64,000 nt of DNA from CAYURP01 sp964447175 (GCA_964447175.1 CAYURP010000006.1:1-64000), one strand, 5' to 3'; numbered from the stretch's first letter, positions 15,784-25,536 are shown. Program-made: numbers and translations. The notes: generated by a model not told the origin, from the sequence alone.

Positions 15784-17577
15784 CTAAAATGTCTGCCCCA
15801 TGTTGAATATCAGTTGCCCTTCCGGTTCACCTTTCCTTGGTCTCAGATTGATGCCATAATCAACGCGCACGATTCCGATGGGCGTGTTTGCACGAATTCC
15901 AAAGCCCAGGCAAGTCCGAATATCACCAAAATGTAAATCCTCTGGTCTGGACCATACGTTACCTATATCTGCGAACAGTACTGCACCAATTATCTTATAA
16001 AGGGCCTGACGGATCTCAATTAGATTCCAGATAAGTTTTAGTCTCCCGCCCAGGGGGATACGGTCTGTATCCAGAGGTCCCACCAGCTGATAACCGAATC
16101 CTCTTAGCGAATTTGGTCCGCCAGCGTAAAATCTTTCATTCAAAGGTATATCTCGTGATGCACCGAAGAAGTCCATCCATCCAATCTCCAGTGCGCTTCC
16201 AATAATGGTGGACCGTTTCCAAGGATAAAAGTATTTGAGTGTTCCTTGAGAACGTACAAAGCTGTTGGTGCCCCTCAAAAAAGACCCCGCAAGCTCATTG
16301 CTCCACTCCAGATAGACACCGTGGGTGGAGTTGAACAAGTTGTCCCGCGTGTCATAGATCAAGGACAGAGTTAAAGTTCGCAGATTAGTCTTAAGCTCTT
16401 CTGGGATGGTTCTTACCTTAATTCTACTTAACTTCACGTCCTCATATCGGTAGATGAGAGAAGCGATGGAGCGTTTTCCGAAATTCCTTCCGACAACCAG
16501 ACGTCCACCCGTCCTCTTGAGATCATAGCCGGGCTCTTCCAGATATTCAAGCAAAAGATTGACATCGGTTCGCCAACGAAAGCCCAGAGTCCATGGTTCA
16601 GTAAAGGAAGCTTCTATACCACGGCTTACAAAGCTTATCCTTGCGGCAAGCCCCGCTTTTCGGGCAGTGCCCAGCAAATTAGTGTTGAAAACTTCAATTC
16701 TCCCCCGGGCTTTTTCGATTGATCCATACCCAACTGCAACATTGAACTCAAAGGGCTCACTCTCTTGAATTTCAATAAGAATGTCCTTCTGCGTCGAATC
16801 TCCCTTGAGACTCGGTTGCGGACGAATAAATACGCTCTGGAATAACCCGGTTAGATATAACCTTCTTTGGGACTCCAGAAGGCGAGAGTATCTGACCACC
16901 TCTCCCAGCCGGAAAAGGAGCTCACGATTTATCACTTTAGGCCTGGTTTTTTTCGCACCTTCAAGGCGGATCCCAGAAATAGTGAATTGAGTCTTCTCCT
17001 CTATGGTAAAGTCGATCAGCGCTTGATGAGTTTCGGAGTTGATTCGGATATCTGGTTTGACTTCAGCTTCAAGGTAGCCATTGTTGGCATAAAGAGTGAG
17101 AAGAGAAAGAGTGATGTTCTGAATTGTCTTTTGACTGAAAGGATCTCCCGGTTTTATCTTAATCCTTTGCAGAAGCAGGCTGTCGCTGAACACGGAGTTA
17201 CCGAACACTGCTACTCTTTCAACCTGAGTTAGATCTCCTTCCGACAGATTAATATGAACCTGAGCTTCCTGTTGGGTTGAATCGATATTGACCTGAGTAT
17301 CCAGTATTTGGATCTCAAGATACCCATTTTGCTGGTAAAAGAGGTTAAGGTTTTTCAGATCATCCTGAAAAATATCAGGATGGTAATAGGAAGGAGACAA
17401 AAACCGAGAAGGGCGAGTAAGCATGACTCGCCTAAGTCTGCTGTCGGTGAATGCCTGGTTGCCTTGAAAGGTGACTGACTTGACTTTAATCTTTTTGGAG
17501 ATTTCTTTTGCTGCTGCTACCTGGCCCAGAAAACATAATAAAAGGATTAGATAGAAAACAACCCTTAGTCTCATCAC
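15784..17577 (-). CDS. tamA: Omp85-family outer membrane assembly protein (TamA/BamA-like)
   Basis: The 597-residue protein has a signal peptide (residues 1-23), about three POTRA domains (roughly 31-100 'VKSVTFQGNQAFTDSRLRRVM', 106-185 'VERVAVFGNSVFSDSLLLQRI', 190-270 'ISGIRLEGAKKTRPKVINREL') and a 16-stranded barrel domain (about 275-597). The conserved lid motif 'GGPNSLRGFGY' and the last residue Phe ('NMGQTF') are present, as expected for Omp85 proteins. Three POTRA domains and length near 600 match TamA rather than five-POTRA BamA. Its ATG overlaps the tamB stop by four bases, so the two are translated together. It would insert or move outer-membrane components. Confidence 0.93.
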   Translation of the reverse strand: MMRLRVVFYLILLLCFLGQVAAAKEISKKIKVKSVTFQGNQAFTDSRLRRVMLTRPSRFLSPSYYHPDIFQDDLKNLNLFYQQNGYLEIQILDTQVNIDSTQQEAQVHINLSEGDLTQVERVAVFGNSVFSDSLLLQRIKIKPGDPFSQKTIQNITLSLLTLYANNGYLEAEVKPDIRINSETHQALIDFTIEEKTQFTISGIRLEGAKKTRPKVINRELLFRLGEVVRYSRLLESQRRLYLTGLFQSVFIRPQPSLKGDSTQKDILIEIQESEPFEFNVAVGYGSIEKARGRIEVFNTNLLGTARKAGLAARISFVSRGIEASFTEPWTLGFRWRTDVNLLLEYLEEPGYDLKRTGGRLVVGRNFGKRSIASLIYRYEDVKLSRIKVRTIPEELKTNLRTLTLSLIYDTRDNLFNSTHGVYLEWSNELAGSFLRGTNSFVRSQGTLKYFYPWKRSTIIGSALEIGWMDFFGASRDIPLNERFYAGGPNSLRGFGYQLVGPLDTDRIPLGGRLKLIWNLIEIRQALYKIIGAVLFADIGNVWSRPEDLHFGDIRTCLGFGIRANTPIGIVRVDYGINLRPRKGEPEGQLIFNMGQTF

Positions 17578-20500
17578 TTAGATCTCAACTTATATTTTAG
17601 ACTCATGCCTGATCGCCCCCGCTGATCTGTTTCGCCCTCAAGAGAAAAGTGCCTGGACAACTCGTAATCCAGGCGTATGCTTCTTTCGTTGAAATGGCCA
17701 ACGGTAGTTATGTAGGTCATGGTCATTCGACGTGAAATCCTCTTGGAGGCGAGCAGCTGCGGCCCCCAGGACCTGTCAAACCGAAAGAGATTGCCCTCAA
17801 TGGACATCTGATCCAATCCTAATAAGTCCCCCAGTTTTCCGGTAGTATACCCGGAGATCTTCTGGCTGGAAAAGGATTGAGCCCGTTCCAAAAGAGCACT
17901 GGATAAGGAACCCTCTTTTCCTTCTGTGTCTTTGCCCACAAGCTCGTCCCGGCTTACACCAAGAGTCAAAAGGGAAAGTATGTTCGACTTGTCTAAAGGA
18001 GGCTCAGATTTAAGCTCCACCACCACCTCGTCCAGGGGACCGGCAATGGTGATAGTTACAGTGTAAGGAGTCATCTCGGTTGCCCGATAAGTCTTGACAG
18101 TAGCCTCCGCTGCGAAATCTATAATGGGATTCAGACGATCCGGATCGACGAAATCAACTACTCCATTTTTAACCTTGAACTTACGATCAAGGTAGAGGAT
18201 ATATCCCTCTTCTACAGAAACGCGACCGGTAACGTTGGGCTGTGCCGGGGAACCTACAATACCTAACTCAGTATGCAAACGCAGCCGAGCCAGGTTGTTG
18301 TCAATCCAAATCTTTTCACTTTCCCTTAATCGTATGTCCATGCGGATTTGCTGTAAAAAGGGGGGCAGCTCCTTTTTCGGCCTTTCCACAGCTTGCACAA
18401 AGGACAAAATGGACTGCGGCTTGAAATTAGCCAGGAAGCGCGATTCCCCCATTACGATGTCACCCTCCAAAAGGTAATAGTTATTCTGTTTTCTATAATT
18501 AAATTGGGCTGATCGAACCAGAACATTTGCCTCCCTGGGGCGATTAATATTCACATCCTTTATGACGGCCTGGACATTGGCATCTGAGAGTTTTCCTAAC
18601 TCGTGGGTCAGGGTACCTGTAGCAAAGACAGTCCCTCCACCCATTTGTATAAAGAGGGAATCCAGGTAGACCTGGTTTTGGCTAAAGCCCACTTTGACCA
18701 CACCACCAGTCATTGGCGTATCCAGAAACAAGGGTTGCATTACTAAACCCTGCACCTCCAGTTGCCCCTCCAGCTGCGGACTCTCCAGCAGCCCGATAAC
18801 TCTAACTTCTGTATTCAGAGTTCCAGATAGTTTTTCAACATCGGTCAAAAAAGGCTGCAAAAGTGAAAGATCCATCTGGTTAATCTGGGCAGTGAATTCC
18901 ATTGAATCCTGTGAAATGGTTCCCTTTCCTGACACGGTGCCAAAATCAGATATGGCTAAACTGGTCTCCAGTTCGAATCGTTTCCATTTAGATGCTGTAA
19001 CTTGTGCTTGAAACTTAAAGGGTGTTTCTCGAATTACTCCGCTCACATTTTCAACATTCAGAATGGAATCCTGGACAGATAAAATCACCTTAATTTGCCT
19101 GATCGCCTCCTTTTCTGGGCCAGGCTGAAGGCTGCCATCCGAAACCGACAGTTTGCCCACCGGATTGGGATTGGCCAAGGTTCCATTCCAGCTTAAATCA
19201 TATGAAGCATGGCCGGAAACGCGGATCCCTTGAGGTATAAAGGGATTAAACAGACTCAGATCGAAACTCTCTCCCTTTGCCCGGCCTTGGAGCAAACTGC
19301 TATGGGAGATAAAGTAAGTCCCATCCTCCTTCTTCTTTAGATCCACTTTCCCCGTAATCCAGGAATAATGGCCCTTGTCATGCAACTCAATCGGCTCAAA
19401 TATAAAACTCTGACTTGCGAATGCCATATGCCCCAGCAAGGAATCCATTTCCACAGATTGGAAACGAGGTTTTCTTAAGTAAAAGTCAAGCTCTGCCTGA
19501 GGATGGTCCAGGTTCCCCGATAGATTCAGACTGAACTGGAGGAATCCTCCGATATCCTGAGACTGTGCTAAAAGGAGATTCAGCTTGTCCAGCTCTATTT
19601 TGTCTCCATCCAGCTGCACTGAAAGTTGATTTGTCTTAGTCAGATCAAATGTAGCTATAATCTTTCCGGCTGGGCGGCCTTCAACTTGAATCCCTTCTAA
19701 TCCTTGCGACAAATCAGATAGACGATCGGGTTGAACCTGAAGCAATTCTATATCGCATTTTCCGCGGGCAGTGGGAATGTCGAATTCTCCCACACCTTCA
19801 ATCAACAGAGAATCTCGTAATAGTTGCAGAGATGACAGAGTGATTAGCTGATCTTCTATTTCAATCTTTATCTGACCCTTATCGAATGCAATATCTCCAT
19901 AGCCGGGTTGGATCAGGTCAACTATAAGTTCACCTTTAAGGCTGTCTACTGAACCACTAGCGTAGCCTTGGTATATAATTCCACCCTTAATATCTGCTAT
20001 ATGAAGGGGCGGCCGGAGCGTGTCTATAGGATCTAAATTGCCAGCAAACTGAAGTCCGGACACGTAAGCCTGTTTATCTCGATAAAGCAGATGGGCATTG
20101 AGACTATCCAGCGGAAAATTCTGGTATTTTATATCTTGTGCTTTGACCTCAGCGCGGATTTCAGGAGAGCTCAGTTTACCTCCAAGCATCCCCTGGATTT
20201 CGAGCTGGCCTGTTAACTCGGGGAAGTCAAAAAATGCGGCCAGAGGTTCCAACTCAGGTATTCTGGCCGAAAATTCGCCCTCAACAAATTCCCCATGCAA
20301 TTTTGCTTTGGCAGATATCTCGGAATTACCTTGACCAAACCAGAAACTGGCCATCTCTTTCTCGTAAGAGAGTTTTGTGGAAAAATCAGGCAAGGATTTT
20401 GATCGGTACTTTATTTGTCTGAGGCCAAAGTTCGCATTTATATTCAATGCTTTTGGATCCTTTGCAGGTCCTGAAGTACTAAGCTGACCTGAGATTTTCC

Positions 20501-21662
20501 CCTGATAGGGCGAAGGTTTATCATATAAAGATTCGCATACCTTAGCTAGATCAACTCCCTTCACTGACATAGAGAGCTTTGAGGTGAAAAGACTATCAGT
20601 CAAAACTTCCCCTTGACCAGATATCACGCCACCTAAAAGCTCAACTTTTATATTCTCTAAATCGATGTGACCAGGTTCCCAATCTGCTTCAAGTAAACCG
20701 CTATGTATGCGGGCTGAGGCGATATCGAATTTCGTAAGTTCTACCCGAGTGCTGACCTTCGGATGACTAATGGATCCCCTAAGACCAAAAGTCAGATTCA
20801 TATCACCTCGAATTGGAGAAAGCTGTTTGGGCCAATGTTCTGCAATTCCATGCAATAATGACCCAGGATTGCCTTGCAAGCGAAAATCACCCCGTATCAA
20901 CGTGTCCTCATCGACTATAATCACTTCCCCATTTCCCATAAAATCAAAACCAGGTAAATGAGTCGAAATCGAGTCAACTCGCAATTGTTTTGGACTAACC
21001 ATCCCCGCAAGTTGCAGATCGTCTATTGTCAATGGAATGTCTTGATATTCAGCTCTTCCAGAGTCTACCTGTACGGTATAGCTATAGGTTTCATTGCCTT
21101 GGTATTCAGCACCAAAGTTCAGATTGTGTAATAAAGCATAAATCGGGATCAAATTATCCAGATATTGCAGCGAAGCCTTGCGGAGCGATAGTTGATCGAA
21201 TTGAATCTGAAGTTGGGTTTTCTTAAGAGAACTATCCGGTTTTGCGGATGATCTGGGCAGAGGAAGATTGAATGCACCTGAGGTGTCTCGCAGAATAGTC
21301 AGATTCAGACTATCTATATCTAAGGATCTAATGTGAAGTCGACGACTGAGGAGGTCAGCTAAAGAGTATTCCATTTTAGCATAATTCAAAGTCAAAAAAG
21401 GAATTGTCTCCCCGGCCTGCATTTGATAAATTTGGACATCTCGTAGCTGCAGACGTGATAGTAAATTGGTCTCCAGCTGTCCGATACTTACCTCCAGACC
21501 CACTCTCTGCTTCAGTTGTTTCTCGGCGAATCCCTTGAGCAGCCTTTCACCTGGACTCAATGTAAGCAGGAAAAGTAAAAACACGATCCCCACAAAAACA
21601 AAGATAAGTCCAGCAACCACTACTCTGGTGGCTCGACTCCATCCTGTTTTTTTTGGTCTCAT
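17574..21662 (-). CDS. tamB: TamB-like translocation/assembly protein (DUF490)
   Basis: The 1362-residue protein has an N-terminal inner-membrane anchor (about 13-38, 'VVVAGLIFVFVGIVFLLFLL'), a very long periplasmic region of repetitive beta structure ('FQLDRLSL...', 'GNLDHPQAELDFYL', 'GSPAQPNVTGRVSVEEGYILYLDRKFKVKNGVVDF') and the C-terminal DUF490/TamB domain (about 1000-1362). The repeated 'L.G.L..P..' pattern is typical of the hydrophobic beta-taco groove that bridges the two membranes. Family proteins work with TamA/BamA in outer-membrane protein assembly and in phospholipid transport. It is the first gene of the tamB-tamA-orf-RCK_C-pyk chain; GGAG precedes ATG 21662. Confidence 0.94.
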   Translation of the reverse strand: MRPKKTGWSRATRVVVAGLIFVFVGIVFLLFLLTLSPGERLLKGFAEKQLKQRVGLEVSIGQLETNLLSRLQLRDVQIYQMQAGETIPFLTLNYAKMEYSLADLLSRRLHIRSLDIDSLNLTILRDTSGAFNLPLPRSSAKPDSSLKKTQLQIQFDQLSLRKASLQYLDNLIPIYALLHNLNFGAEYQGNETYSYTVQVDSGRAEYQDIPLTIDDLQLAGMVSPKQLRVDSISTHLPGFDFMGNGEVIIVDEDTLIRGDFRLQGNPGSLLHGIAEHWPKQLSPIRGDMNLTFGLRGSISHPKVSTRVELTKFDIASARIHSGLLEADWEPGHIDLENIKVELLGGVISGQGEVLTDSLFTSKLSMSVKGVDLAKVCESLYDKPSPYQGKISGQLSTSGPAKDPKALNINANFGLRQIKYRSKSLPDFSTKLSYEKEMASFWFGQGNSEISAKAKLHGEFVEGEFSARIPELEPLAAFFDFPELTGQLEIQGMLGGKLSSPEIRAEVKAQDIKYQNFPLDSLNAHLLYRDKQAYVSGLQFAGNLDPIDTLRPPLHIADIKGGIIYQGYASGSVDSLKGELIVDLIQPGYGDIAFDKGQIKIEIEDQLITLSSLQLLRDSLLIEGVGEFDIPTARGKCDIELLQVQPDRLSDLSQGLEGIQVEGRPAGKIIATFDLTKTNQLSVQLDGDKIELDKLNLLLAQSQDIGGFLQFSLNLSGNLDHPQAELDFYLRKPRFQSVEMDSLLGHMAFASQSFIFEPIELHDKGHYSWITGKVDLKKKEDGTYFISHSSLLQGRAKGESFDLSLFNPFIPQGIRVSGHASYDLSWNGTLANPNPVGKLSVSDGSLQPGPEKEAIRQIKVILSVQDSILNVENVSGVIRETPFKFQAQVTASKWKRFELETSLAISDFGTVSGKGTISQDSMEFTAQINQMDLSLLQPFLTDVEKLSGTLNTEVRVIGLLESPQLEGQLEVQGLVMQPLFLDTPMTGGVVKVGFSQNQVYLDSLFIQMGGGTVFATGTLTHELGKLSDANVQAVIKDVNINRPREANVLVRSAQFNYRKQNNYYLLEGDIVMGESRFLANFKPQSILSFVQAVERPKKELPPFLQQIRMDIRLRESEKIWIDNNLARLRLHTELGIVGSPAQPNVTGRVSVEEGYILYLDRKFKVKNGVVDFVDPDRLNPIIDFAAEATVKTYRATEMTPYTVTITIAGPLDEVVVELKSEPPLDKSNILSLLTLGVSRDELVGKDTEGKEGSLSSALLERAQSFSSQKISGYTTGKLGDLLGLDQMSIEGNLFRFDRSWGPQLLASKRISRRMTMTYITTVGHFNERSIRLDYELSRHFSLEGETDQRGRSGMSLKYKLRSK

Positions 21663-21732
21663 ATTTTCTCCGTGAAAAACAACCAGAGGGGATATCCATT
21701 CTTATCCAACCATTGCCAGATCAGGTTGAATT

Positions 21733-22800
21733 CTACAGCCATTTCTTCTTCCTGAAAAAAATCACCATATACACAGCGACAACGGCCATAATTGCCAAAA
21801 TCCCAAAATATCCCCAGCGCCACTCAAGTTCTGGCATAAATTTGAAGTTCATTCCATAGATGCCGGCTATAAAAGTCAAAGGAATAAATATGGTGGCGAT
21901 GATGGTTAAAACCTTCATAACCGCATTCATTCGATTGCTGATGCTGGAAAGATAAATATCCAGCATTCCAGCAAGCATATCCCTGTATGTCTCGATGGTA
22001 TCGATCACCTGAATGGTATGATCGTAGACGTCCCTGAGATATATGACTGTGGATTTCTGAATAAGGGATGACTCCCCTCTTTCCAAGCCACTAATTAACT
22101 CCCTCAAAGGCCAGACCGATTTACGTAACAAGATCATTTCTCTTTTCAGATTGTGGATTGTCTGCAAGGTTTCCGGGGCTGGATTGGTGACCAATTCTTC
22201 CTCCGCTGACTCTATCTCTTCTCCCAGTTTTTCCAGGATTATGAAATAGCTGTCAACAATTGCATCCACTAACGCATAAGCCAGATAGTCAGCTCCCATT
22301 TTTCTAATACGACCTTTTGCATTTCTGATTCTTTCCCTTATGGAATTGAAAACATCTCCTTCTGTCTCCTGAAAGGAGATAACGAAATTTGAACCAAGGA
22401 TTAAACTGACCTGTTCAGCTCCTATTTCGCCCTCTTCTTGATTATAATGAAGCATCTTCAAAACCACAAAGAGGTAACTGTCAAAGTCTTCCATTTTGGG
22501 ACGCTGTCCAGTGTTTACAATGTCTTCTAAAACAAGAGGATGCACGTCAAAATGTTTCCCAATTTTCTCTATAATATCCACCTCATGAAGACCATCAATA
22601 TTTATCCAGGTGACTGTAGGTTTTTCCTTGAAGGGAAAGCATTCCTCGATCTTTTTTGCTTCCTTCTCATTTAATTGAGATTCATCGTAGTCGATTATTC
22701 TGATCCTTGCTTTCTCTATCTTTTTCTTCCCTATATGAACCAGAGTCCCTGGTGACAGACCGGCTTTTTTTGATATTCTCTTAATAAATCTGGGAACCAT
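21733..22800 (-). CDS. corA: Magnesium/cobalt transporter CorA
   Basis: The 355-residue protein has the cytoplasmic N-terminal alpha/beta domain, a long stalk helix ('NAVMKVLTIIATIFIPLTF') and the C-terminal pair of membrane helices with the family signature 'IAGIYGMNFKFMPELEW' (GMN selectivity motif) followed by a basic tail ('FFRKKKWL'). It forms a pentameric Mg2+ channel in the inner membrane. A truncated copy of its first 105 residues lies 0.8 kb upstream at 23598-23915, beyond mscS. It has its own promoter at 22820-22847. Confidence 0.96.
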   Translation of the reverse strand: MVPRFIKRISKKAGLSPGTLVHIGKKKIEKARIRIIDYDESQLNEKEAKKIEECFPFKEKPTVTWINIDGLHEVDIIEKIGKHFDVHPLVLEDIVNTGQRPKMEDFDSYLFVVLKMLHYNQEEGEIGAEQVSLILGSNFVISFQETEGDVFNSIRERIRNAKGRIRKMGADYLAYALVDAIVDSYFIILEKLGEEIESAEEELVTNPAPETLQTIHNLKREMILLRKSVWPLRELISGLERGESSLIQKSTVIYLRDVYDHTIQVIDTIETYRDMLAGMLDIYLSSISNRMNAVMKVLTIIATIFIPLTFIAGIYGMNFKFMPELEWRWGYFGILAIMAVVAVYMVIFFRKKKWL

Positions 22801-22819
22801 AATTCACCTCCTTTAATAT

Positions 22820-22847
22820 AATTTAATAGCTACCACTTGAATGTCAA
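22820..22847 (-). promoter_or_regulatory. Predicted promoter of corA
   Basis: Minus-strand TTGACA (22847-22842), 16 bp, TAAATT (22825-22820), just upstream of an AAAGGAGG ribosome site and ATG 22800. The otherwise similar upstream region of the truncated corA copy (about 23916-23945) lacks the TTGACA box. The rest of the gap 22801-23072 is otherwise without a supportable gene. Confidence 0.5.
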
Positions 22848-23072
22848 CGGAATTAAGAGCAGACCATAGTTCAAAGAAAACCGATAAAAACGGAGAGTTT
22901 GTTTAAGGTTGCCTTTATATAGATTAGTGATTTTCAATTCTGAAAACCTTTTGAGTTTTCTTAATGGACTCATACCTTTGTAGTTATATCTTTGCTTAGA
23001 TGATCTTAAACGCTCCTCATTAGTGGTCAAATAAGACTGGATCGAAATACTTACCTTATCTAAAATAAAAAA

Positions 23073-23594
23073 TCAGTTATCAACTTTCAGAACACTTACT
23101 GCATTAGTAAAGAGAGTCGAGTTCGGAATGAGGATTTTTTTATTCTCGGCCTGAAGTGTGGTGTATCGAAGATCGATATCAATCACTTTTCCCTCAAAGC
23201 CGGCTACAGAGATATGCTCATTAAGTTGAAAAGGTCGATACATAAGGATAAGGGCACCTGCAAGGACATTAGAGAGTACGTCCCTGAGAGCAAATCCCAG
23301 AGCAAAACCTGTTAGCCCCAGGCCAGCCACTAAAGCAGTAACGTTGATCCCCATCTTGCCAAGTGCCATTACAGCGCCCAATAATAAGAGTATGCCTTTG
23401 ACCAGCTTTCCGATCAGATTGAAAACTTGTTTTCTTCTCGGTGCGAATCCCTTCCCGATGCTGCCAATGATGGTTTTAATAACAATGCTTAGCAACCAAA
23501 AGAAGATAAAAATGAATACACCCACGGCAGCTCGAGGTCCAAAAACTGCTATTTCAGTTGCCAGGCGGTGCAGCTCTTTCAATATTCCTTCCAT
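23073..23594 (-). CDS. Small MscS-family mechanosensitive channel
   Basis: The 173-residue protein has two or three membrane segments ('AAVGVFIFIFFWLLSIVI', 'GKLVKGILLLLGAVMALGKMG', 'VTALVAGLGLTGFALGFALRDVLSNVLAGALILM') and the MscS pore-lining pattern of small residues (GLGLTGFALGFALRD), then the start of the beta domain ('HISVAGFEGKVIDIDLRYTTL...KKILIPNSTLFTNAVSVLK'). It stops after the beta domain and lacks the large C-terminal vestibule of E. coli MscS, which is common in short family members. It would release solutes on osmotic downshock. Its GGAGGAG ribosome site lies inside the 3' end of the truncated corA copy, so the two are coupled. Confidence 0.9.
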   Translation of the reverse strand: MEGILKELHRLATEIAVFGPRAAVGVFIFIFFWLLSIVIKTIIGSIGKGFAPRRKQVFNLIGKLVKGILLLLGAVMALGKMGINVTALVAGLGLTGFALGFALRDVLSNVLAGALILMYRPFQLNEHISVAGFEGKVIDIDLRYTTLQAENKKILIPNSTLFTNAVSVLKVDN

Positions 23595-23597
23595 TTA

Positions 23598-23915
23598 CTA
23601 CTCCTCCATATTTGTACGTTGCCCCGTATTCATAATGTCCCCCAGAACAAGTGGATGCACCTCAAAATGCTTTCCGATTTTCTCTATGATATCTACCTGA
23701 TGAAGGCCATCTATGTTTATCCAGGTGACTGTCGATTTTTCCTTAAAGGGAAAACACTCCTGGATGGTTTTTGCCTCCCTTTCTTGTAATTGAGATTCAT
23801 CATAGTCGATTATTCTGATCCTGGCTTTCTCTATCTTTTTCTTCCCTACGTGAACCAGAGTTCCTGGTGACAGACCGGCTTTTTTTGATATTCTCTTAAT
23901 AAATCTGGGAACCAT
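23598..23915 (-). pseudogene. Truncated CorA copy (N-terminal 105 residues only)
   Basis: The 105-residue ORF matches CorA (21733-22800) residues 1-105 with 13 differences by eye, about 88 percent identity, and the upstream 'AATTCACCTC' region is duplicated too. It ends 'NMEE' where CorA continues 'KMEDFDSYLF', so the membrane part is gone and transport is impossible. The frame is intact, so a soluble CorA domain could still be made and might interfere with or regulate the CorA pentamer. The stop lies three bases before the mscS ATG and its end carries the mscS ribosome site. The layout suggests tandem duplication of corA followed by replacement of the 3' part by mscS. Confidence 0.85.
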
Positions 23916-23927
23916 AATTCACCTCAT

Positions 23928-24887
23928 TTAATATGATATAATTAAAAAGGTAATATAGCTCACATATAAAACGACAAACGTAATACCCTCCCATTTATCT
24001 AATAAATGTTTCTTGCCGGTGAACATAGTAACAAATAAAAGCACACTGGAAAGTATAACTACACTAACATCTATATTGTTTCTGGCCTGGAAGGGTATGG
24101 GCTTAATGAGCGAGCTTAATCCCAAAACCCAGAATATATTAAAAATATTTGAGCCCACCACATTGCCCACGGCGATTTCAGCATTCTTTTTATAAGCAGC
24201 CATAGCCGAGGTGGCTAACTCGGGAAGAGAGGTTCCCACGGCTACCACGGTCACCCCTATAAAAGATTGGGTGACTCCTAAAGCCGAGGCTATGTAAACA
24301 GCGCCCTCGACAATCAACTTTCCGCCCAAAGCTAAACCGATCAAACCTATGATTACCAATAACGAAGACTTCACCATTCCATACTTTTTTGATGGCACCA
24401 GCTCATCCATCCCTTCCACCCTTTTTGCGATACTAAAGGAATAGTATAAGAATATGATAAAAAATGAAATCAAAACCAATCCGTCTATTCTGGTCAATCC
24501 AGAGAATTCTGATTTATCAATCAAATGGTCATTAGCCAAAACACCCAACATAAGAGCTGCCAGAAGGCTCAAGGGAATCTCCTTCCACACCGTGCCCTTG
24601 GTTACGCTCAAAGGAAAGATAATCGAAGATATGCCCAGAATGAGAAGGATGTTGGCAATGTTGCTTCCCAAAATATTGCCCATAGCGATCCCCGCGTCCC
24701 CTCTGATGCTGGCCATTATGTTCACAAACAATTCAGGCATTGACGTCCCAAAAGCAACAACGGTCAGCCCGATGGCCAGATCAGAGATCTTCAAACTTCT
24801 GGCGATAGACGATGCACCATTCACCAGTAAGTCCGCTCCCTTGATCAACAGCACAAATCCAATAATCAAAAGTATAATCTCAATCAT
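23928..24887 (-). CDS. Ca2+/cation antiporter (CaCA family, YrbG-like)
   Basis: The 319-residue protein has about ten membrane segments in two inverted halves. Each half carries an alpha-repeat: 'VAFGTSMPELFVNIMAS' with 'GNILGSNIANILLILG', and 'VAVGTSLPELATSAMAA' with 'GNVVGSNIFNIFWVLG'. These GTS.PE and GN..GSN motifs form the ion site of the Na+/Ca2+ exchanger superfamily. Length and the absence of a cytoplasmic loop fit prokaryotic YrbG-type exchangers. It likely exports Ca2+ against Na+ or H+. It heads a minus-strand group with truncated corA, mscS and corA, all linked to ion and osmotic balance. Confidence 0.93.
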   Translation of the reverse strand: MIEIILLIIGFVLLIKGADLLVNGASSIARSLKISDLAIGLTVVAFGTSMPELFVNIMASIRGDAGIAMGNILGSNIANILLILGISSIIFPLSVTKGTVWKEIPLSLLAALMLGVLANDHLIDKSEFSGLTRIDGLVLISFFIIFLYYSFSIAKRVEGMDELVPSKKYGMVKSSLLVIIGLIGLALGGKLIVEGAVYIASALGVTQSFIGVTVVAVGTSLPELATSAMAAYKKNAEIAVGNVVGSNIFNIFWVLGLSSLIKPIPFQARNNIDVSVVILSSVLLFVTMFTGKKHLLDKWEGITFVVLYVSYITFLIISY

Positions 24888-24989
24888 ACTCCTAAATTCA
24901 CTCCCTCTGATTTCTTCACAACGAGCTTGAATATTTTGGTTCTTTTAAAAAAGCATCTATCATAAGCGTATGTTATACGCTTCAAGAAA

Positions 24990-25018
24990 ATTACACACAA
25001 ATCTGCTCCCTTTGTCAA
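24990..25018 (-). promoter_or_regulatory. Predicted promoter of the cation antiporter gene
   Basis: Minus-strand TTGACA (25018-25013), 17 bp, TGTAAT (24995-24990), about 100 bp upstream of ATG 24887. It lies in the 347-bp divergent gap 24888-25234. The plus strand of this gap has a TATAAT at about 25153 that may serve the DUF5661 gene, though without a clear -35. Confidence 0.55.
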
Positions 25019-25234
25019 GACAAAAATGGATAAGATAAGTAATTTGGGCAGACCCCCTTCCCACCGCCACCAGAGGATACTGTTTGCCTGTGATATTGAA
25101 TAATCTGATCTTATCGTGACATAATTGCTTTCATTTTTCGGAATTGTTTTGTATAATTAGAGTAATTCTTGGAGAGAGAATGTTGAACCTTTGATAAAAA
25201 TCAATCAAGAACTCCGAAGTTAGGAGAAAAAACC

Positions 25235-25504
25235 ATGAGTGACAAAAAGCATTTCACAGCTGAAGAAGCCAAAAGGATCGGCGAGGAGCTGGGAATTGAC
25301 TGGAGTAAGTTTGATGTGGAGCAGTTTCGGCGGGGAATGGATGTGGAGCTGGAGCACGGGCTGGTCGACCCGCACACCAATGTAACCAATGACGACCCTT
25401 TGATGACCGGCAAAATCGCCCTGGCTCACCTTAATGAGTTTCCCGATTACTACACGCGGCTTGACAAGATGGAAGAAGAAGCTGACAAATTCTGGGGAAA
25501 GTGA
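25235..25504 (+). CDS. DUF5661-type small protein
   Basis: The 89-residue protein starts behind AGGAG. It is acidic and helical: 'FTAEEAKRIGEELGIDWSKFDVEQFRRGMDVELEHGLVDPHTNVTNDDPLMTGKIALAHLNEFPDYYTRLDKMEEEA'. The run 'FRRGMDVELEHG', 'DPLMTGKIALAHLNE.PDYYTRL' is the hallmark of DUF5661, a small family found in bacteria, archaea and phages with no known function. It is the only plus-strand gene between 1 and 29431. It faces the AlkD-like gene, 32 bp apart at the 3' ends. Family membership is from memory of the motif. Confidence 0.8.
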   Translation: MSDKKHFTAEEAKRIGEELGIDWSKFDVEQFRRGMDVELEHGLVDPHTNVTNDDPLMTGKIALAHLNEFPDYYTRLDKMEEEADKFWGK

Positions 25505-25536
25505 AAATAAGATGCCTGCGTGCTGGCAGGTTAGAA

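Noticed and set aside
22830..23030. 66-residue minus-strand ORF between mscS and corA
   Set aside because: No ribosome site, basic low-complexity composition, and it overlaps the corA promoter.
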